A DNA stretch of 41,785 nt from JBBQER01 sp052148155 (GTDB lineage: Bacteria; Actinomycetota; Acidimicrobiia; IMCC26256; PALSA-610), in assembly GCA_052148155.1 (NCBI GenBank), contig JBKQIY010000149.1, positions 1 through 41,785 on the forward strand, in the 5' to 3' direction. Of the stretch, positions 15,608 through 24,476 are shown piece after piece; the stretch's first letter is position 1, and every line of letters starts with the position of its first letter. The notes beneath the pieces are model-generated. The model did no database searches. It saw only the letters and a list, made by a program, of their open reading frames with translations, and was not told the origin of the DNA. Made by a program: the position numbers and the translations under genes.

Positions 15608-16120
15608 CGCCCGGCGCCCGCTGACGACGCAATGGCCGCCTTCAGCGCGACAGCCGTGGCTAAGCCGAAAATGAACGTGACCACCACGGAACCGCCGGCC
15701 GACTCGCGCTCGACCGATGTCGTCGCCATCGGCGCCGCAGTCGCGCCGATCGCGTCCACGACGATAACGGAGGCGACAACCATTCGTGTCGAGACGAGCG
15801 TCCGCGCGGAAGTGACCGAACCACGAATCGTCCGCGTCGAAGCCCGCGACCGACCGAGTCGACGCGAACCTGGGGCGGAGCGGGTGCACGGGCCAGATCT
15901 GACCGCGACCAGCTCGCGCGTCACGGCCTTTCGTCGTTGGCGACTGTCTACTTGCGGGATCTCGGCGCTTGCACCGAAGGCCGAGGACGCGCTTGAGTGA
16001 AATCCGTCACGGTGGTCAGGTCGCGTCCGGGCGTTGTGGGGCGGATGCTGATGAAACCCAGATAGACGCCACGCTGAGCGCCCTACTTCAGGAGCCTCAG
16101 ACCACGGAGGGCGAGTGCCG
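15608..16120. other. Stretch with a membrane-like frame on the minus strand
   Basis: The forward frames are Thr/Glu-rich and unconvincing. The reverse frame at about 15620-15800 contains VVVTFIFGLATAVALKAAIASSAG and MVVASVIVVDAIGATAAPMA, two hydrophobic segments, but lies in a long open frame whose rest is Arg/Ser-rich. A small two-helix membrane protein on the minus strand is possible but unproven. Confidence 0.3.
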
Positions 16121-16624
16121 GTGAGGAACGTTCCGACCGTACTGGTTGCGCTACTCGCGGTGCTCGTCCCCGCGGGACTTGCTGTGCTCCCAACGTCGAC
16201 CGCGGGGGCGACGACAGGATCCGGGAACTTCACGGTTCTGTTGACCACGCGGACCGTCGATGACGCCGGCAAAGATCCGACTTCGAAGTCGCCGACTCCT
16301 CCGATTCCGATGGCAACGCTCTCGTTGAAAGAAGCCAGAACAGTGCTCTCCTGCGCTTCTCCGACCGTCAGCGTTGTGAAGTACACCACCTATGAGTTGG
16401 TCAACTACTCCTGTGACACGCCGACGAAGATTTTCGCGTCGTACGATTTGAGCATCATTGGCCAGCCGGCGCGCGAGCACGCGACGGCAGGTCCGTTCGA
16501 TGGCGAATGCTTCACGACGTACACATCCACCACGCTGAATGAACCGCCCTACACCTACACCTACCAACAGTGGACATGTTCCGGACCTCAAAAGCCCTTA
16601 CCGACGCCTCCGCCCAACAAATGA
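16121..16624 (+). CDS. Secreted hypothetical protein
   Basis: 167 residues from GTG 16121; GGAGGG at 16106-16111 gives nine bases of spacing, better than the GTG at 16115. The signal peptide is MRNVPTVLVALLAVLVPAG followed by TSTAGA and the mature chain. The mature part is Thr/Ser/Tyr-rich with several cysteines (LSCAS, YSCDTP, GECFTTY, WTCSG), suggesting two disulfides in a small extracellular beta domain. The C-terminus is a Pro-rich tail. No family recognised. Alone in its neighbourhood. Confidence 0.65.
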   Translation: MRNVPTVLVALLAVLVPAGLAVLPTSTAGATTGSGNFTVLLTTRTVDDAGKDPTSKSPTPPIPMATLSLKEARTVLSCASPTVSVVKYTTYELVNYSCDTPTKIFASYDLSIIGQPAREHATAGPFDGECFTTYTSTTLNEPPYTYTYQQWTCSGPQKPLPTPPPNK

Positions 16625-16935
16625 CCCGGAAGCAACAACCAGGATGATCGTCAACGGGCCGGCCCAGTGAGCGCAGTCTGCGTCCCTTTGCGAGGCTGGT
16701 TGGCGTTCTCCCTGAGGTCGCCGCATCCCGGCGCGCCGTAGCACATCGGCGGGAACACTCTCATCCCGCCACGCCGAAGCGAATTGTCGGCGCTCGCCGA
16801 AATCGTCGGCGACCTTACCGAACGCCTGTGCCAACGTCCCTGATCTCAGCGCCCGTGCTCAGCGCAGCCGAGCGTCATCCGGGTAAGTCACGTGGCCTGT
16901 GGAACCAACCTTCTCCGTGAAGCGTCATAGGTGCT
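16625..16935. other. Intergenic stretch
   Basis: No supported gene on either strand and no repeat noticed. Confidence 0.4.
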
Positions 16936-17651
16936 GTGATGACCAAACGGTCGTATGTCTTGCTCGTGCCTCTGGTTCTCGTTATGGCGCCTGCTCCGCT
17001 GGCGCCAAGTCAGCAGTCACGAGCTCAACCTCGACCGCCTTGTCCAATATCCCGGTGGAGACGAGGACGTCGACCACCGTGGCGCTCCACCTGCGGAATC
17101 TGTCGCTCCCGCAACTCAGGATCAGATTCCAACAGGACGTCACACGAGACCCGCACGACAAGTACGGCTGGTACGACCTCGGTGTCATCGCCGAAGACGG
17201 CCAGGACTCCAACGCGGCAGCTACCTACTACGAGAAGGCGATCGCGCTCGATCCGACTTTCGAGTCGGCGCTGTACAACCTCAGATGTCTGGACATCGAG
17301 CCCGTGACCTGGACATTTGCGCTCTGAATATTGTTGGTGCACTGGTTCTGGTTGAAATCGACGTCGCGAGCGACTTGCCGGGAGTGTGTCCACGCAGCTT
17401 GCCCCAAGCCGCACCATCTCGGGCGGCCTCGGCGCGTCCGGATGTCCAGACGTCTGAACCTGGGTATCTTGCGTTTCCAGGCGCACGACTATCCAGCTGC
17501 GATCGCCTTGTTCACCCGTGCGGTTTCCGCCGATCCCAGGGATGTCAACGCCCGCACGGACCTCCACAAGGTTCGACGAGCACTCGGTACCGCGAGCCCG
17601 ACGGGCATTCGAGCTTCGCCGGGCACCGCCGACACCGTGCGAGGGACGTGA
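16936..17651 (+). pseudogene. TPR lipoprotein, frameshifted
   Basis: One frame from GTG 16936 gives a lipoprotein signal (MTKRSYVLLVPLVLVMA). The neighbouring frame from about 16985 supplies the lipobox cysteine (ACSAGAKS) and continues to DPHDKYGWYDLGVIAEDGQDSNAAATYYEKAIALDPTFESALYNL, a classic TPR. After a decayed stretch (17290-17450) a further frame gives LGILRFQAHDYPAAIALFTRAVSADPRDVNARTDL, another TPR. At least three register changes are needed. A one-base loss near 16990 would account for the first. The original product was an exported, lipid-anchored TPR scaffold. Sequencing error is a possible alternative for the first break but not for the decayed middle. Confidence 0.65.
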
Positions 17652-17986
17652 GGAAGTGATGTCGGGACTTCTGTCGGGAACTCGACTTCCGATATCGACG
17701 CCGCCGCGCCCGGCCGGGTTGGTGGCGGATCGACCCCACGATCCGCGCTGAACCCCACCTGCATCGCAGGTGAGCAGCCCACCACGCCATATGCATCGGC
17801 TTCGGTCCCGACCGCGAACTTCACTTTCGGATCGGGGACTGAAGTTTCGCTTTTCCGGCGCCGGTCGTGGCACGCTCTCCACGAGGGCGTTCTGACCCGA
17901 CCTGGAGTCGGTCAGCATCGGGCTCAGCTGTCGTGCACCGCTGCGCGCAGGCCACGTTCGCCTCAGTCGGGGCGTGAGGGGGAACA
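17652..17986. other. Intergenic stretch upstream of the G1 peptidase gene
   Basis: No supported gene. It ends with the strong ribosome site GAGGGGGAACA of the peptidase. Confidence 0.4.
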
Positions 17987-18877
17987 GTGTCCAGAATCAA
18001 GAACGCGTCTCGTGGCCTGTGGATCGCAGGTGTCGTCATCGCGCTGATCCTGGTCCTATCTGGGGCGACCCTGACGCACACGTCGTTCGACGAAACCGCT
18101 CGCACCGCTGCGCATCCTGCCGTCAAGCCAAGCGCGCAGTGGCTCGTCTCCGCCCGGAGCGCGCTCGTCCAGTACCTGCGTCGCGATCCTTCGCCCGTCG
18201 CAACGATTGCAGGTCCGTCGAGCAACTCGACTGCGACGAGTTACAACTGGTCAGGCTACGTAGACGCCTCCACCACCAAAGGCCTACTCAGCTCAGTGGC
18301 AGGCACTTGGATAACCCCGTCTATCAAGTGCACGAGCGAAGACTCGATTACTTCCGAATGGGTGGGTCTCGACGGCTGGAAGGACAAGACGGTGGAACAG
18401 GACGGGACACTTGACTGGTGCTTCGAGGGCCAGGCCACGTACTTCACCTGGTACGAGATGTTCCCGGCCGGGACCATTGAGGTAGGAACCTCGCTCCAAC
18501 CTGGCGACCAGATCACCGCGTCGGCGTCTCACACGACGGCGACGAGCTACACGCTGTCTCTGACCGACCACGCCCGACCTGCCGACAGCTTTACCGAAGC
18601 GGCGACGTGTCCTGCCACCACTTGTTTGGACACCAGTGCGGAGTGGATCGCCGAGCGGCCCGACTTTCAGACAACGGGCTTCACACCACTAGCTGATTTC
18701 GGCACCTGGCGTGTGACGGGCGCGACGGTGACAGAAGGGACCGTTGTCGGCACGATCTCCTCGTTTCATCCTGTTGAGGTCGCCATGATCGACAGCACGA
18801 AGTCGTACTTGTTGTCCAATCCGTCGAGCGTGTTCGCAAAGAACAGCTTCTCAACCGTCTGGGAGAACAGCTACTGA
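17987..18877 (+). CDS. Secreted glutamic peptidase, family G1 (eqolisin-like)
   Basis: 296 residues from GTG 17987 with GAGGGGG upstream. The N-terminal helix (GLWIAGVVIALILVLSGATLT) is a signal peptide or anchor, followed by a propeptide-like region to about 80. The catalytic domain starts at SYNWSGY (87-91). It has SEWVGLDGW, then VEQDG with Gln138 at the place of the catalytic Gln of fungal eqolisins, WYEMFP (155-160), and SAEWIAERP (about 218-225) carrying the catalytic Glu. Four to five cysteines could make disulfides. Fungal homologues are acid-active endopeptidases; bacterial ones are less studied. Expected to digest proteins outside the cell at low pH. No inhibitor or transporter gene beside it. 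Confidence 0.88.
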   Translation: MSRIKNASRGLWIAGVVIALILVLSGATLTHTSFDETARTAAHPAVKPSAQWLVSARSALVQYLRRDPSPVATIAGPSSNSTATSYNWSGYVDASTTKGLLSSVAGTWITPSIKCTSEDSITSEWVGLDGWKDKTVEQDGTLDWCFEGQATYFTWYEMFPAGTIEVGTSLQPGDQITASASHTTATSYTLSLTDHARPADSFTEAATCPATTCLDTSAEWIAERPDFQTTGFTPLADFGTWRVTGATVTEGTVVGTISSFHPVEVAMIDSTKSYLLSNPSSVFAKNSFSTVWENSY

Positions 18878-19570
18878 TCTCCCCAGACGCTGACCGAGGA
18901 GGGACCGCAGGCTGTCATCCCATCCAGATCTTCTGCGAACGACGAAGTTCCACGACGACACGTCGGTCGCGCACGCTGGCCGGTTCGCGTGGCCGCGGCA
19001 GTGTCTCTCCGTCTCGCGGTGTTGACGAACGCGAAGGAACGGTCGGGTTGGAGTCGCGGCCGGGCCGCAAGGTGGTCGCGACGACTCCCATAGGAAGGTT
19101 CGCGTCTCGATGCTGCGAAAAGGTCGACGGCGGGAGCAGCAGCGGGTGGTGCGGTTCGGGTGTCCTGTTCGCTCGTTCGAATGGACCGGTAAGCGGGCTT
19201 CACGAAGTGTCTGCTCGATCCACCAATCGCGCGAGCGTCGCAGCGCCGTGGGGTGCGGGTCGTCGCACATGTCGCGGCCTTGAGCCATTCTGCGACAGGT
19301 AGCTGCTTCACTCGACCTGGTTGCCGGCGGCATGATGGCCGCGCACATCATCTCACTCGGACACCGAAGTTCGAGACAGGTCGATCAATTTCGAGCCGAC
19401 GAATCCACCCGTTCTCCTCATGTCGTCGCCTGCGATGGCCGCTTCGCCACCTCGGCGCGAGCGGCCCCGCTGGACGTGGTGCCGTCGGGGCCGAACTCGC
19501 AGATGGCCGCGGCGCGGCATCCCAAGCCGAGACTTGCCCGACTCCAGGTGGCGGGTGAGACTTCCCCGCT
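18878..19570. other. Stretch without a supported gene
   Basis: The open frames on both strands are Arg/Thr/Pro-rich with no domain. A reverse frame starts MKQLPVAEWLKAATC, a peptide that often arises from tRNA-Ser or tRNA-Leu sequence, but the DNA here does not fold as a tRNA. Nothing else is visible. Confidence 0.4.
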
Positions 19571-20197
19571 ATGTTGCGCGTCGGCGATTGGGAGCTGAAG
19601 CTAGCCGAGGCGACGCTGCTCATTGACGCCTACGCCCGCGAGTACGCCTCAACGATCCGGTTCTACGACTTCGACGACGAGACAGATCATGACGTCCGCC
19701 CTTCGAAGGGTCCGATCTCCGTATCGGATATCGGACGCCTCGCAATCATCACGACCGAGCTCACCCGAGAAGAGGTTGGTCGCCTACTGACCGTCACCGA
19801 CGTGCAGTGGTCGTCAGTCGCGCCGACGGCACGATTGGAGGACGCAGATTACGACGAACCTGATGGTTTGTACGTTGCGATGCAAACCATGTGGGCGCAC
19901 ATCCAGAACAGAAAGTCCGGGATCGGTCCAGGGAAAGCAACGAAGCTCCTTCATCTGAAGCGACCGTTCGCCTTCCCGATCCTCGGCCGTGACGTATGCG
20001 AGAGCTACGCGAAGCGGCACCGCAAGACGGGCGACTTCTGGCGCCTCATCCGCGATGACCTCGTCGACGGTGCTGATGACATCGAAAAGATCCGCGATCG
20101 TCTCGCGTCGGCCAAGAACCGCGACGTTCAGTGTGCGTCGCGCCTACCCGCGCTGCGCCTGCTCGACATCATCGCCTGGCAGCTTCAACAACACTGA
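19571..20197 (+). CDS. DUF6308-like hypothetical protein
   Basis: 208 residues from ATG 19571. An acidic N-terminal half (FYDFDDETDHDVRPS) leads to SVSDIGRLAIITTELTREEV, then MQTMWAHIQNRKSGIGPGKATKLLHLKRPFAFPILGRDVCESYA, a helix-hairpin-like segment (GxGPGKATKLL) followed by KRP-x-x-FPIL-D-like, as in actinobacterial proteins of unknown function I recall as DUF6308. The GPGK turn could contact nucleic acid. C-terminal helix LPALRLLDIIAWQLQQ. No ribosome site is obvious. Function unknown; the family name is moderate. Confidence 0.65.
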   Translation: MLRVGDWELKLAEATLLIDAYAREYASTIRFYDFDDETDHDVRPSKGPISVSDIGRLAIITTELTREEVGRLLTVTDVQWSSVAPTARLEDADYDEPDGLYVAMQTMWAHIQNRKSGIGPGKATKLLHLKRPFAFPILGRDVCESYAKRHRKTGDFWRLIRDDLVDGADDIEKIRDRLASAKNRDVQCASRLPALRLLDIIAWQLQQH

Positions 20198-20560
20198 CAC
20201 CGACTCTCAGGGACATCGAATGACCTCGTCGCGGGCGCGACCAGAGGTGTTGCGCGGTCATTCCGTGGCGACGCCGTCGAGACGCGGGGCAGGTACGCCG
20301 ATTGATTGAATGCTTGATTCGTTCAGTTCGTGCTCGTACCAAGATCTGCGCGACGTAGCCCTCGCGTTTGCGTCACCCGGCCGGAGTGCGAGGTCGCCTC
20401 TGAGCGCGGCGCTTCCGCGCGGAGAAGAACCCGTGAGGATGCGACGGTCGGGGGCAGCGCTCACAACTGCGGACCGTCGGCGTTTTCACGCCGACCACTA
20501 CGGCGCGCGGGTGACAGTTCGGGTGACTTTCCCCGAGTGAGGGCTCGCCGGCGGGGTTCA
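20198..20560. other. Intergenic stretch
   Basis: No supported gene. Frames on both strands are Arg-rich; no repeats noticed. Confidence 0.4.
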
Positions 20561-20564
20561 CAAG

Positions 20565-20720
20565 GTCGGCGTGTGTCGTGATGATGCAGGAGAACCGGTC
20601 GGTCGACATTCGAAACGTTTCCGCTGCGGACGGCCTTCCGAGGGGATGCACGGCGTGGCGTCGGTCTGTCAGCCCGACCTCGCGGGGAGCCGTGCATCTG
20701 ACCGTTCGTCGGGCCACTCC
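20565..20720 (+). pseudogene. Phosphoesterase (phospholipase C family) N-terminal relic
   Basis: The frame reads CVVMMQENRSVDIRNVSAADGLPRGCTAW. It closely follows the N-terminal signature of the PF04185 phosphoesterases (VVVxMQENRSFDxYFGxxPGADGLP), in which the Glu-Asn pair helps bind metal. The rest of the roughly 400-residue enzyme is missing or unreadable, apart from a possible DVDGDP echo near 20730. A fragment only. Confidence 0.5.
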
Positions 20721-21034
20721 GATGTCGACGGTGACCCGAAACCGACCACGGCCCGACCCGCAGCCCTGGCGTCTAAGAAAACGAGGCGATACTCGGCATC
20801 CTTGCCGACGATATTGACGTCTCCCAAAGCCGCTCCGCGTCCGTCGTGATCCCCCTCCAAACGTCGGCTCTGACCGGCTGACGCGCCTTCCGAGGCCAGG
20901 AGTTCCTGTCCGTCATTCCGACCCCAGGGTCCGGACCGCATGCGCGGCCCGTCCAGAGATGCGCACGCTCGAGTATCGGGATCGTCAACGATCGGTCAAA
21001 AGACTCGGTGGGGCTAGTAGGAGGACGCGAAACG
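20721..21034. other. Stretch with decayed sequence
   Basis: Possibly more of the phosphoesterase relic at its left end; otherwise nothing assignable. The right end holds the AGGAGGA ribosome site of the next gene. Confidence 0.35.
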
Positions 21035-21199
21035 ATGCGACGATTGTCCATGTCCGCGAGTCTGATCGGAATTGCAGCCGTGGTCGGTGCTGTCGTCCTG
21101 GTCGCGGTCATGTGGCTGATCGTGTTGACGCGGGTGGGGGAACAAGCGCGCGACATTCGCGACCACCGGCCCGGTCGTAGCGCGCTCCCCGACGAATAG
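21035..21199 (+). CDS. Small membrane protein
   Basis: 54 residues. AGGAGGA at 21019-21025 lies nine bases before ATG 21035 and decides the start. One long hydrophobic helix (ASLIGIAAVVGAVVLVAVMWLIVL) is followed by a charged cytoplasmic-type tail (VGEQARDIRDHRPGRS). The next gene starts two bases after its stop, so the two are probably co-translated. Function unknown. Confidence 0.6.
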   Translation: MRRLSMSASLIGIAAVVGAVVLVAVMWLIVLTRVGEQARDIRDHRPGRSALPDE

Positions 21200-21201
21200 C
21201 C

Positions 21202-21639
21202 GTGCCGTCGATGCGTCATTTCCGCGTCTCGCTCGTCCTCGTGGGCGTAGCGGCGTTGACGCTCGCGTCATGTGGTGGGGGCACCGCGATGCAGACGATC
21301 AACGGAACCGAGATACTGACCAACACGGGAGCGACGCCTGCCAACTCCGCGTGCAGCGGAGACTACGGAGCGGCGACATTCGAAGATCTCGGTACCGGAA
21401 CAATGGTTGGCGTCACGGACCAGAACGGCAACGTCATCGGAACCGGCAAGCTGAAGCAGGGGAAGGTGAACAGTGCAAACGGTGGCGAGTGCGTCTGGAA
21501 GTTCACCGTCCGCGTGCCGACGAGCGCGACGTCCTACAACATTCTGGTCGGGCAACGGAACGTCGTGACCTTCACCCAGAGCAACCTCGCAAGCAACAAG
21601 TGGGCGGCCGCGTTGACGGTCGACGGTACCGGCGGCTGA
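21202..21639 (+). CDS. Putative lipoprotein
   Basis: 145 residues from GTG 21202 (ATG 21211 is an equally good start; neither has a ribosome site, so coupling to the small membrane gene is likely). Signal with lipobox LTLASC, after which the cysteine would be lipidated and anchored outside the membrane. The mature part is a small beta domain: ACSGDYGAATFEDLGTGTMVGVTD, NVIGTGKL, GGECVWKFTVRVP, YNILVGQRNVVTF. Two cysteines (CSGD and GECVW) probably form a disulfide. Mycobacterial-type small lipoproteins have similar layout. No partner identified. Confidence 0.7.
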   Translation: MPSMRHFRVSLVLVGVAALTLASCGGGTAMQTINGTEILTNTGATPANSACSGDYGAATFEDLGTGTMVGVTDQNGNVIGTGKLKQGKVNSANGGECVWKFTVRVPTSATSYNILVGQRNVVTFTQSNLASNKWAAALTVDGTGG

Positions 21640-21798
21640 GCGCGGCGCTCGGGGCGTGAGTTGCGACCGCCACAGGGAGAACGCATCGCGCCGGGAGTAG
21701 CCGCTCTCCCGGCCCGGTATCTACGAGATCGCTCAACGAGTCCCCGACGCAGGTGGTTCCCGCAGCCGGAACGAAGAATGCGCCGACGCGTGACGGGG

Positions 21799-22044
21799 TC
21801 AGTTCGCGGCACTTGGCGCGTCGGGTGCGGTGCTGAACCATGCTCCCACCAGCGCGACGATCGCGAGCGTGAAGGCCACGAGGGCATGCTTGTAGTGATG
21901 CTTCGTCGATCTCGCGGCATGTCCAAGGAAGAAGGTCGGCAGGTCGCCGGCCGTTGTCGTGACGTAGACGACACCGACCGCGATGAGAGCGAGCGCGAGT
22001 ACGACGAGGAGAAGCGTCAGGGGACGGATGCGGATACCGGACAT
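21799..22044 (-). CDS. Small two-helix membrane protein
   Basis: 81 residues from ATG 22044. First helix RPLTLLLVVLALALIAVGVVYV; then a short loop (TAGDLPTFFLGHAARSTKHHYKH) with a His cluster; second helix ALVAFTLAIVALVGAWFSTA. Compact hairpin-type membrane protein of the kind found as uncharacterised singletons in actinobacteria. The frame is open much further upstream, but that part lacks protein character. No strong ribosome site (GAAGAGA lies far upstream). Confidence 0.6.
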   Translation of the reverse strand: MSGIRIRPLTLLLVVLALALIAVGVVYVTTTAGDLPTFFLGHAARSTKHHYKHALVAFTLAIVALVGAWFSTAPDAPSAAN

Positions 22045-22329
22045 CGCCGAAGAACGTATCTCTTCGCCGGGGTATGAGAAGCGCCCGTGTCCTGTCGCAC
22101 CGAGAGGCCTCTGTGGTCGACCGCTCCGAGGGGTTCGTTGGCGCCGACCCGCCCGACCAGAGCGTCGCCGACATTGGGTCGGGTAGCCGAGGTTGTCGTC
22201 GTCGCCGAACAGGCGATTGGCCCGTCTGTCGCCGCGATCCAGGAGCCTTATCGTCAAGTCGGGGAGGAGACGCCAGCTTCGCCAGAATGAGCACAGCCGC
22301 CGATTTCGTCGTGGTTGAGGAGGCGTCCC
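22045..22329. other. Intergenic stretch
   Basis: No assignable gene. It is adjacent to, and may once have belonged to, the repeat-protein relic at 22330-22500. Confidence 0.35.
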
Positions 22330-22500
22330 CGTGAGTGGACGCGCCCGGCCCCTTTGAAGCTCCAATATCCTGCCTGCGTGGGTTGCACCGAGACAAAAGA
22401 CGACGAAGTCGGGCCGACACCGGCGAGCCGCAGGACTGGACGTCGCCAAAGGTAAAGATGCCGCCGTCGGCGGCGACAAGCGAGCGTCCCAGCCCGTTCA
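22330..22500 (-). pseudogene. Relic of a beta-propeller-like repeat protein
   Basis: The reverse strand reads SLVAADGGIFTFGDVQSCGS at 22430-22490, and in another frame just after it TQAGYWSFKGAGRVHSRG. Both match units of the GYWLVASDGGIFSFGDAxFYGS repeats found in exported actinobacterial proteins. A register change separates the two units and no further units are readable. A fragment only. Confidence 0.5.
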
Positions 22501-22784
22501 AACGAAAGGGTCCGAGACTCGGCTTCCACCGTGTTCTCATACCGGGTATGCGCGCACCGCACCGATCGTGCAGTTGGCCCGCAGCGGACACGAGCGACGG
22601 TCGTGAGGCGCCGCCGATCGCCGGTCGCGACGGCTCGCGGTCCGACATGACACCCGTTGCCCATCGAGTCACATGAGATTCGCGCTGCAAAGGATCGGTC
22701 AGGATCGGGTCAAGACTCCACGCGCTGGGCTGTTGGGACACCCTTCGCCGGTAGTTTCGAGATGAACGGGCGGGAGGATTGAGC
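22501..22784. other. Intergenic stretch upstream of the membrane-anchored protein gene
   Basis: No supported gene. It ends with GGGAGG at 22772-22777. Confidence 0.4.
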
Positions 22785-23465
22785 GTGGCGATCAAGGACT
22801 CTGCGGACGGTTGGGTCCGTGCCAAACCGGTGCAGGCGATGGTGTTCGTGGTGGTCGGCGGTCTTGTGGTCGGCGGGGTCGTCGGATTAGCCGCGGGCTA
22901 CAAGATCGAACAGAACCGCGTGGCGTCCGGCGTGAACCGTTTGAAGGCTCAGATCACTCAGAGCCATCAGACCAAATCGGCGGCGACGAAACCAGCCGCG
23001 GTCAAGGGTTTCGGTCTGTCCAACGAGCGTGTCGGCTCCGTGACCGCGATCGGTGCCAGTACCATTTCATTGCGGACCCAGCGACTCGGTGTACTGCAGC
23101 TGCACACGACGAACCTGACCCAATACGAGCAGGCAGGAAGCGGATCCCAGTCCGACATAACGGTCGGAAGCCATGCACTGCTCACGATCGGCGGTGACGT
23201 CCTCGTGCTCGCGAAGGGAAGTCTGCTCGGACGCCCCGTCACGAAGGTCGCGCACGACTCCTTCTCTTACGCCAAAACGAACGCGGCAGGGACAGCAACC
23301 GTCAAGTTTTCGAAGATAAAGGCGCTCGACGTGCTTTCGGCAGCGAGTCGTTCCGACCTGAAGACGGGTTCCAACGTGCTGGTAGGCGGTCGTACGCTCA
23401 GTAAAGGTGATTTCGTTGTCGTCGAGGTCATCTTGTTGCCGACTGGCAGTGGTTTCGCCAAATAG
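22785..23465 (+). CDS. Membrane-anchored protein with extracytoplasmic beta domain
   Basis: 226 residues from GTG 22785; GGGAGG ends seven bases before it, favouring this over the in-frame TTG at 22779. A cytoplasmic stub, one helix (QAMVFVVVGGLVVGGVVGLAAGY), a helical linker (GVNRLKAQITQSHQT), then a beta-rich part from about 85: RVGSVTAIGASTISLRT, GVLQLHTTNLTQYEQ, DITVGSHALLTIGG, KALDVLSAASRSDLKTGSNVLVGGR, FVVVEVILL. The strand pattern and the V-x-S-V-T-x-I-x-x-S-T-I-S-L opening resemble DUF5666-type OB-like domains. No enzyme motif. Location: membrane, domain outside. Confidence 0.7.
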   Translation: MAIKDSADGWVRAKPVQAMVFVVVGGLVVGGVVGLAAGYKIEQNRVASGVNRLKAQITQSHQTKSAATKPAAVKGFGLSNERVGSVTAIGASTISLRTQRLGVLQLHTTNLTQYEQAGSGSQSDITVGSHALLTIGGDVLVLAKGSLLGRPVTKVAHDSFSYAKTNAAGTATVKFSKIKALDVLSAASRSDLKTGSNVLVGGRTLSKGDFVVVEVILLPTGSGFAK

Positions 23466-24032
23466 TCCGGACGCCGCGAGGCAGGTTCCCGCGTCTGAAG
23501 GCCCTGCAGCACAATCAGAGGGTTGTGGTGCCTCTACGGGCCGGGAGCGCCGCGCACGAGGCCGAATTTGTCGCCGTCCACGACGACCGGGCAGCGACTC
23601 GCTCGGTCGCACGAACTTCGGCTGGCTCCGCCTCGTCGGGCACGGCCGATCTCGGATGACTCCGCGCCGCGGAAGATTCCATTCGGAGTCGGCAGTTCGT
23701 CGCCGCGAGTTCATCTCGCGTTCTCGACGGTCATCGTTTAGACCATGCGAGCTTGGCGCGGCTGTCACGAGTCCGCGGGCCGTTCACCTACAGCTGGCGT
23801 CTCGCCGCTCATCGTTCACACTTCCAGTTGAAGAACATGAAGTCGGGCCCGGTACGGTGTCGCAGGTGAGTGCTGGTTCCGCAGCCAGAGCCCCGATCGG
23901 TGGGTTCGGCGGGCGTGAGCGACTCGACGTTCCGGGATGTGTCTGCATTTCGCGCGATTGTCGATAACTCGTCGTCTGCTCGGCAACCGCGCGGCCGGCG
24001 CTCTTGTACACCCCCCATATAGGAGAACAGCG
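23466..24032. other. Intergenic stretch
   Basis: No supported gene on either strand. The right end has TATAGGAGAACAG, the ribosome site of the next gene. Confidence 0.4.
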
Positions 24033-24476
24033 ATGTACCTCGATCCCCCCACGTTCGTGCTGGAACGGCGCATCAATCAACCGCTTCCTCAGGTCAATCT
24101 CGCAGTCAGTACCGGCGGTCCGCTCATTCGCGCGGCAGTCGACTCGCTCGGATCTGACGGATGGGTCTGCGTCGACAGTCCGCTCAGACGAACATTCGGG
24201 TCATACGATTTGGCGTGGCGCTCCGACGCCCGTCTCGTCTCAAGGCGTGGTCGTCTCGTCGCCCGTGTCGAGGTCACCGTCGATGGCTGGTCGAGTGACG
24301 CGACCCGTCTGCAACTTCGTCCGGTCGCCCGTCATCCCGAACGCTGGAGTCGGTGGCGCCTGCAGCGCTACTTCCTGCTCGCACCACTCGCGGCCGACCA
24401 AGCCGCGGCCCAACTCAATGAGCATTCGCAGAAACCCCAACTCGAACCGGTCCCGGAACTCGTCGCGGTGAGCTGA
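24033..24476 (+). CDS. Conserved-looking hypothetical protein
   Basis: 147 residues from ATG 24033 with AGGAGAA seven bases upstream, which decides the start against the longer frame. Middle part: LGSDGWVCVDSPLRRTFGSYDLAWRSDARLVSRRGRLVARVEVTVDGWSSDATRLQLRP, a regular series of strands, then RHPERWSRWRLQRYFLLAPLAADQAAAQL, a basic helix. It has the composition of a small alpha/beta cytoplasmic domain, possibly SRPBCC-like, but I cannot name a family. No neighbour helps. Confidence 0.6.
   Translation: MYLDPPTFVLERRINQPLPQVNLAVSTGGPLIRAAVDSLGSDGWVCVDSPLRRTFGSYDLAWRSDARLVSRRGRLVARVEVTVDGWSSDATRLQLRPVARHPERWSRWRLQRYFLLAPLAADQAAAQLNEHSQKPQLEPVPELVAVS

Noticed and set aside
14794..16389. A 531-codon open frame on the minus strand
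   Set aside because: Mostly Arg/Ser/Thr-rich with no domain, crosses several better forward genes, and has no ribosome site. Long open frames arise by chance at this GC content. Only two short hydrophobic segments near 15620-15800 look protein-like.
18878..19311. Possible tRNA on the minus strand suggested by the peptide VAEWLKAATC
   Set aside because: That peptide often comes from tRNA-Ser or tRNA-Leu sequence, but no T arm (TTCGA) or acceptor pairing exists here.
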